Assembly: GCA_016795465.1 (NCBI GenBank)
Contig: JAEUHK010000126.1
Location: 186,001 to 250,000 of the forward strand
Direction of reading: 5' to 3'
Origin: Verrucomicrobiaceae bacterium
Lineage (GTDB): Bacteria > Verrucomicrobiota > Verrucomicrobiia > Verrucomicrobiales > Verrucomicrobiaceae
DNA length: 64,000 nucleotides
Every line of letters starts with the position of its first letter. The first letter of the stretch is position 1. The notes beneath the pieces were generated by a model. It did not search any database. It saw only the letters and a program-made list of their open reading frames with translations, and had not been told where the DNA came from. Made by a program: the position numbers and the translations under genes. Shown here in pieces: positions 24,473-32,606 of this stretch.

Positions 24473-25026
24473 GCCGTGGCGGCGGTCCAGCGGACCTCAA
24501 AAACATCATGATCGGCACCAGCGGCCTTCGAATCGATGAGCGTGGCGGTGGCGGGCGTGTGATACAGTTTTCCCAAACCTTGCACGAGACCAACGACGAA
24601 GTCGGCGAGGCCGGGGCGATGCGTGTGATAGTGCAGCTTCAGCGAGTCGTCGCCGATGTCGGTGCATTCAAAGCGTGGCGGCTGGAGCTTCGGGTAGATC
24701 ATCTGCACGCGGGTGTGGAAGTTCGGCAGGTTGATGAGGAACTCCTTCAGTGACTGGCCGCCGGAGCGCATCATGGCTCCGTAGCTGTGGCTGGCGGTCT
24801 TGAGCACCCAATGCTCGCCAAACGCGATGAGGATGTCGCGTGCGGGAGCACCGAGGACCTCGGTGGCGGCACCGACGAGGTTGTAGGTGATCTCATCGGG
24901 GTAGCCTTCGTTGCTCACGAAGACCTCCACATCGACACCGGCCTTTGCTTTGATGGCTTCCCATTTGTCCTCTCCATAATGGGTGACGACGAGTTCTTCG
25001 ATGGCTTTGTTGACGAGTCCGTACAT
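24469..25026 (-). CDS. H-NOX heme-based gas sensor
   Basis: 185 residues, single-domain H-NOX (HNOB) protein starting MYGLVNKAIEELV. The proximal heme ligand is His104 in NLPNFHTRV, followed by the usual PPRF. The propionate-binding YxSxR motif is present with a conservative change, Tyr133-His-Thr135-His-Arg137. Bacterial H-NOX proteins bind NO and inhibit a partner kinase or cyclase; the partner here is the ATGA-coupled HNOBA kinase. An operator-like palindrome lies 69 bp upstream, linking gas sensing to the polysaccharide blocks. Confidence 0.92.
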   Translation of the reverse strand: MYGLVNKAIEELVVTHYGEDKWEAIKAKAGVDVEVFVSNEGYPDEITYNLVGAATEVLGAPARDILIAFGEHWVLKTASHSYGAMMRSGGQSLKEFLINLPNFHTRVQMIYPKLQPPRFECTDIGDDSLKLHYHTHRPGLADFVVGLVQGLGKLYHTPATATLIDSKAAGADHDVFEVRWTAATA

Positions 25027-25088
25027 GGCTGTTGTGGGAGAAGTTTAGGCGACAAAAGAACAGAGCGCACCGTCTTTCCCTGGGCTAT

Positions 25089-25102
25089 CCCTCAATTGGG
25101 GG
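25089..25102 (-). promoter_or_regulatory. Shared palindromic operator-like site 6
   Basis: The plus strand shows CCC-T-CAATTG-G-GGG within a longer match ATCCC...GGGAT, the most symmetrical copy at the centre. It is 69 bp before the H-NOX ATG and 150 bp before the divergent metalloprotease. Confidence 0.55.
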
Positions 25103-25244
25103 GATACGTTCCCGCAAGGCTGGCATGGGGGCGTGCAAACGAGCGGTGTTCGTTCGTGTGAGCGGTCAAAAACGTCTTACAACTCCGCAGTGGGCAGGTG
25201 GCGATGTGTTTGAGAATCATTCGTGAACTCATTCGCATTTCATC

Positions 25245-25889
25245 ATGAAGCTTCCCTTAGCGTTTATAAGCCTTGTCTTGCTCTCTCAATGCGTCCGCCA
25301 TGATCTCGTCGAGGTCCGCACGGTGAAATGGCAGACACGCACGATCAGCTACGACAAGCCGCGGCTTTGGAACAAGGCGCATCTCACCTGGCGTGTGGAT
25401 GATGCGAGGGCTCTCGCGGGACGTTTGAGCATCGAGGACATGCATCGTGAGATCGACAAGAGCTTCAAGAGCTGGGAAGGCGCGGGCATCTTCACCTTCT
25501 CGCAGGCTCGTGAAGGGCAGCAGGCGGACATCACGATCACCTTTGCGCCGCCGCCGGGGCGTGCGTGGGATGGCCAGCTCGGCACGATGGGCCACGCGGC
25601 CTTTCCGTGGACACCGCATCGCGGGCACATCTACCTCGATCCATCGGAATGGTGGAGCACGCAGTCGTTTTCGATGCTCGGCGATCCGATCACGCAATGG
25701 CTGCCGCATGAGATCGGGCATGTGCTGGGGCTTCAGCACACGCAGGGCATGGACCACACCATGTGTGCCACGGGTCCGTATGACCTGCCTGATGACCGCA
25801 GCTTTGCCCGGCTGCGGCATCTGTATGCACCGGGGACTCCGGTGATCGCCTTCTCGAACCTCTCGACCGCTGCCAGCAAGGCGAACTGA
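25245..25889 (+). CDS. Matrixin-like zinc metalloprotease lipoprotein
   Basis: 214 residues. A hydrophobic leader ends in the lipobox LLSQC (Cys16), so it is probably membrane-anchored and periplasmic or surface-facing. The zinc site HEIGHVLGLQH (about residue 155), followed by the Met of GMDHTM, matches the HExxHxxGxxH plus Met-turn of the M10 matrixin family. The upstream region fits the short catalytic domain (WRVDDARALAG, ADITITFAPPP). There is no propeptide or C-terminal repeat. It sits alone on the plus strand between minus-strand polysaccharide operons and ends directly against the convergent glycosyltransferase. Confidence 0.88.
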   Translation: MKLPLAFISLVLLSQCVRHDLVEVRTVKWQTRTISYDKPRLWNKAHLTWRVDDARALAGRLSIEDMHREIDKSFKSWEGAGIFTFSQAREGQQADITITFAPPPGRAWDGQLGTMGHAAFPWTPHRGHIYLDPSEWWSTQSFSMLGDPITQWLPHEIGHVLGLQHTQGMDHTMCATGPYDLPDDRSFARLRHLYAPGTPVIAFSNLSTAASKAN

Positions 25890-27092
25890 TCAGTGCGTGC
25901 CGAGCAGCGCATTGCGCAGCCAGCCGGGATCGCAGTAGTCGGAGCAGGCCTCATCCTCCGGTGCCGTCGCTGCGAAGCGTTCCCATTCCTTCTCGACGAA
26001 GCCGCGGAAGTTCTCACGAAAGGCATTGGTGCTGTAGGCCTCCGCGTTGCGGCGGCACTCGTGGGCGTCCCACCTCTTCGTCTCGAAATCTTCCACGGCG
26101 CAGATGAGCGAGGGCACGCTCTGCTCGTTGAAGTAGAGGCCGGTTTTGTTTTCGACCACCGTTTCGAGAGCACCGCCCTTGCCATAGGCAATGACGGGCG
26201 TGCCGCCGGCCTGGGCTTCAAGCAGGATGATGCCAAAGTCTTCCTCGCCGGCGAAGACGAAGGCCTTCGCACGCTCCATGTGGTCCTTCATCACATCGTT
26301 TGGCTGCCAGCCCATGACGTTCACATTCGGTCCGGCCATCTTGCGAAGCTTTTGAAGGTCCGGGCCATCGCCGATGACGACGAGTTTTTTGTCCGGCATG
26401 GCATTGAAGGCGTCGATGACGAGGTCGATGCGCTTGTAGGGCACGAGGCGTGAGGCGGTGAAGTAGAAGTCGTCCTTCTTTTCACGCACTTGGAAGCGGT
26501 CCACGTTCACCGGCGGATACACCACGGTGGCCTGGCGGCGATAAACCTTCTCGATGCGGCGGGCGATGAAGCGTGAGTTTGCCATGAAGGCATCGACGCC
26601 AGCCGCAGTGCGATGATCCCACACGCGGATGCTGTGGAGCAGCCAGCGCACGAGCCAGCCTTTCAAGCCGGAGTCGAGCCGCGACTCCTGGAGATACTGG
26701 CTTTGCAAATCCCACGCATAACGAATGGGCGAGTGGCAGTAGCAGACATGAAGCTGCCGCGGTCCGGTGATGATGCCTTTAGCAAAGGCATAGCTGCTGG
26801 AGATGACAAGGTCGTAGCCGCGGAAGTCGAACTGCTCGATGGCCAGCGGCATGATGGGGAAACAGTGGCGGTAGAAGCGCTTCCCACCGGGCAGGCGCTG
26901 CACGAAGGACGTCTTCACTTCGCGGCCTTTGAGAAAGGCGCGGTTCTTTTCGTCGAGGGCGTCGATGAGCGTGAAGACATCGGCGTCAGGATACACTTCA
27001 AGCATCTGCTCCAGCACACGCTCGGCGCCGCCATAGACGGGCAGCCAGTCGTGAACGATCGCGATGCGGCGTTGGCGGAAGGGATTGCTCAT
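25890..27092 (-). CDS. GT4 family glycosyltransferase (WbaZ-like)
   Basis: A 400-residue GT-B enzyme and last gene of the 22-gene operon. It opens IAIVHDWLPVYGGAERVLEQ, typical of WbaZ-like mannosyltransferases, with CYCHSPIRYAWD in the acceptor domain and EEDFGIILLEAQAGGTPVI in the donor domain. GDP-mannose synthesis genes occur in the same operon, which is compatible with a mannosyl donor. It is ATGA-coupled to the VanZ-GT4 gene. Confidence 0.9.
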   Translation of the reverse strand: MSNPFRQRRIAIVHDWLPVYGGAERVLEQMLEVYPDADVFTLIDALDEKNRAFLKGREVKTSFVQRLPGGKRFYRHCFPIMPLAIEQFDFRGYDLVISSSYAFAKGIITGPRQLHVCYCHSPIRYAWDLQSQYLQESRLDSGLKGWLVRWLLHSIRVWDHRTAAGVDAFMANSRFIARRIEKVYRRQATVVYPPVNVDRFQVREKKDDFYFTASRLVPYKRIDLVIDAFNAMPDKKLVVIGDGPDLQKLRKMAGPNVNVMGWQPNDVMKDHMERAKAFVFAGEEDFGIILLEAQAGGTPVIAYGKGGALETVVENKTGLYFNEQSVPSLICAVEDFETKRWDAHECRRNAEAYSTNAFRENFRGFVEKEWERFAATAPEDEACSDYCDPGWLRNALLGTH

Positions 27093-28696
27093 GGGAGAAT
27101 TTCAGCGTGTTGGAGGTTCGAAAGAGAAGGTGTGGAGGCTGTGGGAGTGCAGCTTTGAATGACGTGCTCGATCTTCGAGCGCACCGCATCGAGGCCGTAG
27201 GCCTCACGAGCGGCCTCGCAGGCGGTGGTGGCCAGGTGATGGGCCAGCGTGCGATCGGCGTGTAGACGGCGCAGGGCATTCGCGAGCTCCTTGGCATCGT
27301 TTGGCGAGACAAAGAGACCGGTTTGATCATGCGTGAGTATTTCGGCGGCACCACCTGCACGCGTCGCGATGACCGGTTTGGCCGCGAGCATGCCTTCGAC
27401 GATCACGCGGCCAAAAGGCTCGGCAATCACGGAGGCATGCACGATGACATTGGCGAGGTCAAAGAAGGTGGCGGTATCCTTGCGGAAGCCCACGAAGTGC
27501 ACGCGGCCTGCCAGCGAAGGCTCAGCGGCGGTTTCGCGAAGCTCGCGGGCATACTGACGGTCCTCGTCGGTGAACAAGGCATCGCCGAGGAAGATGGCGT
27601 GGGCCTCGGGAACCTCGCGCAGGGCTTTGAGAAGCACATGCTGGCCTTTCCAAGGAGTGAGCCGTCCGGCCATCAAAACGGTCCAGGCATGCTCGGGAAG
27701 GCTCAGGTGCTTGCGAAGGTCTTGAAGGTCGTTTTCGGTCGAACGCGTGTCGGTGAGTTTGAAGCCATTCGGCACCACGCTGAGATGCTCGACGCTACCA
27801 CCGGCACTGAGGAAGGCTTGTTTGGTGGCTTCCGAGTTCGCGATGACAGCATGAGCAAACGCGTTGGCACTGCCAATGAGGGCAAAACGGTTCATCGTGC
27901 TGAAGTGACTGTCCGAGACGATGTCGTGCAGATGGAAAACGAGACGGCGACGGGCCAGGAAGGAGGCGGGACCGGCGATGACGAGCGCTTTGGCCGTGTT
28001 CGCATACACGACATCGAACTCGCGGGCGAGCATGGCGGTTTGCAGCACGCGTTCGATGAGTTCGGGCACGATGTGGAAGATGCGGCGGAGGCCGGCCTGC
28101 TTGTCCACTGCAACGGCATGCTCACCGAGGGCGAAGACACGCGTTTCGACCTTCGCTTCGTCGAGTGCTTCGCGGAACTCGCCGTCCTGGAAGAGCAGCA
28201 CGGCGCTGTCAGCGGCTCGTGCGGCGGCGATGTCGAGCAGCATGAGCTCAGCGCCGCCGAGGCGGCCGGTTTGATCGACGAAGAGCACCTGCGGCTTCGA
28301 TCCTTCGCGTTTGTGGATGGTGTAGAGCTGGATGGCGAAGCCGATGACGATGCCCATCAGCGTGCCGATGAAGCCCGCGAGCACATCGGCGAGATCCATC
28401 GCACGGCCGGGAATGCCGCGCTGCACCTGCTCGACGAGCACATTGCCCGCGGTGATGGCCGAAAGCACGAGCGCCGCGGCATGGCGGAGATGCGAGCCGG
28501 GGCTGATGGCCAGCCACGCGACGACCGCGAGGATCATGAAGGCACCGAAGTTGAACCAGAAATCGACGAGATCGAGATACTGCGACCAATGGATGGGCAG
28601 AAACGGAATGCGTCGATTGCCGAGCGTTGGCTTCAGCGCCAGCCAGAGACCGGCGAGGATCAAAAAGGCGAGGAAGATGCGTGCGAGACGTTTCAT
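27089..28696 (-). CDS. VanZ-like membrane domain fused to GT4 glycosyltransferase
   Basis: 535 residues from MKRLARIFLAF, ATGA-coupled to the preceding gene; a longer frame upstream is rejected. Residues 1 to about 125 hold four hydrophobic helices and end with the VanZ signature VEQVQRGIPGRAMDLADVL followed by a glycine-rich helix. Residues about 136-520 are a GT4 enzyme with RLGGAELMLLDIA, HLHDIVSDSHF and AEPFGRVIVEGMLAAKPVI. VanZ domains are associated with lipid or surface phenotypes; the fusion may anchor the transferase at the membrane near a lipid-linked acceptor. Confidence 0.85.
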   Translation of the reverse strand: MKRLARIFLAFLILAGLWLALKPTLGNRRIPFLPIHWSQYLDLVDFWFNFGAFMILAVVAWLAISPGSHLRHAAALVLSAITAGNVLVEQVQRGIPGRAMDLADVLAGFIGTLMGIVIGFAIQLYTIHKREGSKPQVLFVDQTGRLGGAELMLLDIAAARAADSAVLLFQDGEFREALDEAKVETRVFALGEHAVAVDKQAGLRRIFHIVPELIERVLQTAMLAREFDVVYANTAKALVIAGPASFLARRRLVFHLHDIVSDSHFSTMNRFALIGSANAFAHAVIANSEATKQAFLSAGGSVEHLSVVPNGFKLTDTRSTENDLQDLRKHLSLPEHAWTVLMAGRLTPWKGQHVLLKALREVPEAHAIFLGDALFTDEDRQYARELRETAAEPSLAGRVHFVGFRKDTATFFDLANVIVHASVIAEPFGRVIVEGMLAAKPVIATRAGGAAEILTHDQTGLFVSPNDAKELANALRRLHADRTLAHHLATTACEAAREAYGLDAVRSKIEHVIQSCTPTASTPSLSNLQHAEILP

Positions 28697-29802
28697 GACA
28701 GCTCCGGCCTCCATCCGGCTTCGCGATACACTTCGCACACGTTGGTTGCGATGCGGTCCCAGGTGAATCCACGCAGGACGTGCTCGCGGCATTCCGCTCG
28801 CGATGGCAATGGCAGCGTGCCATCGAGCCAGCGTTGCAGGCCTTCGGTGATGTCATTGCTGCTCGTGCCCTTCAAAATGAGGTCGCGGCTCAAGTCGCGC
28901 ACGGTGTCAGGAAGGCCGCCGACGGGCGTGACGAGCACCGGCGTGGCGCAGGCGAGCGATTCGAGAGAGATGAGGCCAAAACCTTCCAGCGCATTGCTAG
29001 GCACGATGGAGAGGTTCGCAGCCGCGTAGGCCACGGGAAGGTTGCTTTCACTCACAAAGCCCAAAAAGTGCACGCGGTCGCTCAAACCAAGTTTCTCGAC
29101 CTGCGCCTCCAATTCAGCGCGAATGGGTCCCTGGCCGCCGATCATGAGTTTGGCCTTCGGATGCGATGCGGCGATCTGGCTGAAGGCCGTGATGAGATTC
29201 TCCAAGCCCATGCGACGAGCCAGACGACGCACACAAACCAAGATGGGATCGCCTTGAGGCCAGCCGAGATGGTCGCGAGCCTTCGCCATGTCCATCGGCT
29301 GAAACTTGTCCACCTCCACGCCGCCGGGAATGACATGCACCTTGCCCGGATCAATGCCGTAACCTTGGCAAAGTTGATCGCGAAAGGCATTCGAGAGCAC
29401 GATGAAGCGATCTGCGCGATGATACACGCTGCGTTCAAGGAGTCGCTTTAGCATCACGGCGTGTTGTTTGGCACCTTCGCGGGCGGATTCACCAGCCCAC
29501 GGACCGTGGAAATGAACCACATGCGCCTGCCATTGGCGACCGAGCACAGCGGGCAGGGCATAGAGCGAGAAGTGCGTGGCGAGCATTTTGCCGCGACGCG
29601 GCACCACACGGCTGCGCACGGCCTGCCAGCGTTTGGTGAGCGGTTGATCGACGGGGCCGAGGCTGATGCCATCGGCACCTTCGCCGAAGCCAAAGGCATT
29701 CGAGCGGATGCCCTGGCGGGCGAGCGTGGTGTTCAACGCATTGAAGTAGCGGTCCACGCCTCCGGCGGAGGCTTTCAAGTGCATGCCAAGCTGGTCCATC
29801 AT
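28693..29802 (-). CDS. GT4 family glycosyltransferase
   Basis: 369 residues from the ATGATG start; the first ATG (29802) overlaps the acetyltransferase stop as ATGA. Acceptor-domain motifs are KASAGGVDRYF and HFHGPWAGE; the donor site has LEGFGLISLESLACATPVL. It is a soluble or peripheral transferase. The long upstream extension of the frame is antisense noise over the neighbour. Confidence 0.9.
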   Translation of the reverse strand: MMDQLGMHLKASAGGVDRYFNALNTTLARQGIRSNAFGFGEGADGISLGPVDQPLTKRWQAVRSRVVPRRGKMLATHFSLYALPAVLGRQWQAHVVHFHGPWAGESAREGAKQHAVMLKRLLERSVYHRADRFIVLSNAFRDQLCQGYGIDPGKVHVIPGGVEVDKFQPMDMAKARDHLGWPQGDPILVCVRRLARRMGLENLITAFSQIAASHPKAKLMIGGQGPIRAELEAQVEKLGLSDRVHFLGFVSESNLPVAYAAANLSIVPSNALEGFGLISLESLACATPVLVTPVGGLPDTVRDLSRDLILKGTSSNDITEGLQRWLDGTLPLPSRAECREHVLRGFTWDRIATNVCEVYREAGWRPELS

Positions 29803-30272
29803 GAGTTTTGCGGCACATCGCCGATTTTGCGGGCCGGATTGCCAGCCCAGATTTCGAAAGGAGGAATGCTTTTCGTGAGCACGGAGCCTGCGCCGAGGAT
29901 GGAGCGCTGTCCGATGGTCAGTGAGCTGTTTGGCCGGGCCACGATGATGCTGTGAGCGCCGATGGTGACATCGTCCTCCAGCGTGATGAAGTGCGGCGAG
30001 CCGATCCATGTCTCGCCCGCGAGCGTGACATGATGATAAACGCGGCAGCGATGGCCGATGCGCACCTGTGGATGCATGACGATGCCGAGCGCGTAGTGCT
30101 CGAGAATGAGGCCGGAGCCCACCTGCGCCTCGGCGGGCAGCAGACACTTGTGCACGAGGTAGTTCAGCGTCTTCACCACGCGGGCGAGACGCCGCCAGCC
30201 GGCCTGATGCAGGTCACGGCTCCATTGCCACAGCAGCTCAGGACTGTGCAAACGCATGGCGGACAGGGGCAA
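29799..30272 (-). CDS. Serine-acetyltransferase-like hexapeptide acyltransferase
   Basis: 157 residues with a left-handed beta-helix: GLILEHYALGIVMHPQVRIG, then VYHHVTLAGE, VTIGAHSIIV and ILGAGSVLTKSIPPFEIWAGNPARKIG. The catalytic His is expected in VYHHV. It is shorter than CysE and lacks its N-terminal helical domain, as usual for polysaccharide O- or N-acetyltransferases. It overlaps the upstream glycosyltransferase by 35 bp (20 bp if Met6 at 30257 is the start). Confidence 0.85.
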   Translation of the reverse strand: MPLSAMRLHSPELLWQWSRDLHQAGWRRLARVVKTLNYLVHKCLLPAEAQVGSGLILEHYALGIVMHPQVRIGHRCRVYHHVTLAGETWIGSPHFITLEDDVTIGAHSIIVARPNSSLTIGQRSILGAGSVLTKSIPPFEIWAGNPARKIGDVPQNS

Positions 30273-31437
30273 AGCCGCGACCAGCGGCGGATTTCGGACT
30301 GAGGTTCATCGAAGCGGCCTCAAAGGCCCCGATCATGCGGCGGGCCACGGCGGGTAGGGCGATCTCACGCTCGACCCAGCGGCGGCCCTGCGCGGCGAGT
30401 TTGTGCCGCAGCGGTTCATCGGTGATGAGCTTGCGCAGCGCCTCGGCGAGCCGCACGGGCTTGCGCTGCGAGAAGACGAGGCCGCCTTCACTTTGACGCA
30501 CGAGGAAAGGAATCTCGCCGGAGTCCGAACCGACCACCGCGGCGCCACAAGCAAGCGCTTCGGGGATCACGCGGCCAAATTGCTCCTCCCAGTTTGGCTG
30601 CGTCTCGGAGGGCAAAACGAGCACGTCCATCGAGGCGAGCCAGCGCGGTGTCTCATCATGCGGCACATAACCGGCGAAGAAGACGCGGTCCTTCACGCCT
30701 TGCTGCTCCAGCAACTGCTCGAACTGCGGCTGGAAGTCACCGGTGCCAACGAGCACCATCTTCCAATCGACATCGCGCAACTGGCCGAGCGCGAGAGCGA
30801 GCGTGCGCAGGCCTTTTGGTTCCACCAAACGGCCGACGTAGCCGATGACGGGGCTTTTTGTCGTGGGGAAGCGTTCCGGTGGTGTCTCGCGAAGGCTCGG
30901 ATGATAGCGCTCGGGATCGAGCGGCAGGGCGCAGACCGTCTGGCGGCCTTTGAAGCCCTTGGCCTCGATCACATCGGCCACATGCTGTGTGATGGGAAGC
31001 GCAAAGCTCGATGAGCGATAGACCATGGATTCGAGCCAGGAGAAGGGCGGCGGATACTTCTTGTGGATGTTCTGGCAGGAGTAAAAGCCGAAGGGCACGT
31101 TGATGGAGCGCTTGTTGGCGTAGCAGACCTGCGCGGTGGCGAGCGCATAGGGCTCGTGGTTCATGTAGATGACATCGGGGCACTGCTGCTTGAGAAACTT
31201 CTGCCACGACATGCGGTAGGCATGGAAGATGATGCTGCCGTTCTTCCACACGCCGCAGCGGATCACGGAGCGCTCAAGCCCGGCGGCGGGCGGCTGGTGC
31301 AGTTCATTGCCGAACTCATCACGCCAGTTGTCCGGGATGACGAGGGTGATCTTCCAGCCGGTCTCGCGCTGGATGCGGGCGTAGATTTCCTGGTTGAGCG
31401 CGGTGGCGCAAGAATGGCTGACGACGAGGAGGTGCAT
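30238..31437 (-). CDS. GT4 family glycosyltransferase
   Basis: 399 residues from MHLLVVSHSCATALNQEIY; the longer frame upstream is rejected because it covers the neighbouring gene. Donor-domain motifs are GYVGRLVEPKGLRTL and EEQFGRVIPEALACGAAVV. It is one of six GT4 genes in the 3' half of the long operon. Sugar specificity is unknown. Confidence 0.9.
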   Translation of the reverse strand: MHLLVVSHSCATALNQEIYARIQRETGWKITLVIPDNWRDEFGNELHQPPAAGLERSVIRCGVWKNGSIIFHAYRMSWQKFLKQQCPDVIYMNHEPYALATAQVCYANKRSINVPFGFYSCQNIHKKYPPPFSWLESMVYRSSSFALPITQHVADVIEAKGFKGRQTVCALPLDPERYHPSLRETPPERFPTTKSPVIGYVGRLVEPKGLRTLALALGQLRDVDWKMVLVGTGDFQPQFEQLLEQQGVKDRVFFAGYVPHDETPRWLASMDVLVLPSETQPNWEEQFGRVIPEALACGAAVVGSDSGEIPFLVRQSEGGLVFSQRKPVRLAEALRKLITDEPLRHKLAAQGRRWVEREIALPAVARRMIGAFEAASMNLSPKSAAGRGFAPVRHAFAQS

Positions 31438-31451
31438 GGCGGTGAGGTGGG

Positions 31452-32606
31452 TTAGTTGTTGGCGGCAAGGTGGGCGCGGTAGGCGTCCTCGGTCATCTGG
31501 GCCACTCGGTCCCAGGTGTAGTTCTGCTCGACACTCTGGCGGGCCTTCACGCCCATCGCCTTGAGTTGCTGCGGATCGGCGCAGAGGCGGCGGAGCACGC
31601 TGGCGACCTGCGCGGCATCGTGCTCGATGAAGTCGCCCGTCTCGCCGGGCTGGATGAAGTCCTCCGTGCCATTGATACGCGTGGCGACGACGGGCAAACC
31701 GCATGCTGCCGCCTCGATGGTGGCCAGGCTGAAGGCCTCATACCAACTGGGGAAGAGAAACAGATCAGCCGCGGCCAATGCCTGCGGCATGTCTTTGCGA
31801 AAACCACCGAAGATGACGCGATCCGCGGCACCGGCATCCTGCGCCATCTGTTGAAAGCGGGCACGATCAGGATCATCGCCAGCGACATACAGCGTGAGCG
31901 GCACATCATGCAGATGGCCCATGGCCTGAATGGCAAAATCGAGCCCTTTGCGTGCCCATTCGCCACCGGCAAAGATCGCCATGATCTGATCACGCGGCAC
32001 CTTGTTCATCACACGCCAGGCGATGCGTTCGGGTTCGTCGAGCGGCTTGAAGCGTTCGGTATCGGCGGCGTTGGGAACGATGCGGACCTGTGCGTTGCCG
32101 ATGTCGTAGTGGCGGGTGAGCTCGGCGGCGACACCACGCGAGACGGGCAGGAACATCGGTGCCTTTTGACCGGCACGATGCTGGTAGAGGCGCTTCTCGG
32201 CGGCGCAGGTGGCATTCAAATACAGCCAGCGGGTGAGACGACGAGCGGGCGACACTTTCTCGGAGCGGCCGAGGCGGTCGAGGATGATCTTTTTGGCCGG
32301 CTGGATGTTCTGGATGGTGATGACATTGCCGCGCTGCGTGTTGCAGCCGATGGAGTGAACGATCTCAAACTGGCCGGGACGCACGCGACGGTTCACTTCG
32401 AGGTAGTAGGAGCCGAAGTCGATCACCTCGGCCCAGTTCACACCGGGGATCTGATGCCAGGCGATGTGCGAGAGATCGAGGTCCTCGGCCTTGCGGGCAT
32501 AGAGATGGACCTCGTGTTTCTTCGCGAGGCGTTCGGCGACCTCGTTGACGGCGCGGGCGCTGCCGTCGCGGCGATTGCAGTTGATCATGGCGTAGGCGAT
32601 TTTCAT
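31452..32606 (-). CDS. GT4 family glycosyltransferase
   Basis: 384 residues from MKIAYAMINCNRRDGSARAV, coupled by ATGA to the ligase/polymerase gene. The donor domain has FAGGEWARKGLDFAI and YEAFSLATIEAAACGLPVV. The acceptor domain (HSIGCNTQRGNVITIQNIQP) resembles WaaG-type heptose/glucosyltransferases. It probably extends the repeat unit. Confidence 0.9.
   Translation of the reverse strand: MKIAYAMINCNRRDGSARAVNEVAERLAKKHEVHLYARKAEDLDLSHIAWHQIPGVNWAEVIDFGSYYLEVNRRVRPGQFEIVHSIGCNTQRGNVITIQNIQPAKKIILDRLGRSEKVSPARRLTRWLYLNATCAAEKRLYQHRAGQKAPMFLPVSRGVAAELTRHYDIGNAQVRIVPNAADTERFKPLDEPERIAWRVMNKVPRDQIMAIFAGGEWARKGLDFAIQAMGHLHDVPLTLYVAGDDPDRARFQQMAQDAGAADRVIFGGFRKDMPQALAAADLFLFPSWYEAFSLATIEAAACGLPVVATRINGTEDFIQPGETGDFIEHDAAQVASVLRRLCADPQQLKAMGVKARQSVEQNYTWDRVAQMTEDAYRAHLAANN

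Noticed and set aside
2331..25102. Interpretation of the palindrome as sigma-54 -24/-12 promoter elements, as in exosortase/PEP-CTERM systems
   Set aside because: The GG-N10-GC spacing is absent and the sites are symmetrical; no exosortase, PEP-CTERM protein or PrsK/PrsR pair was seen.
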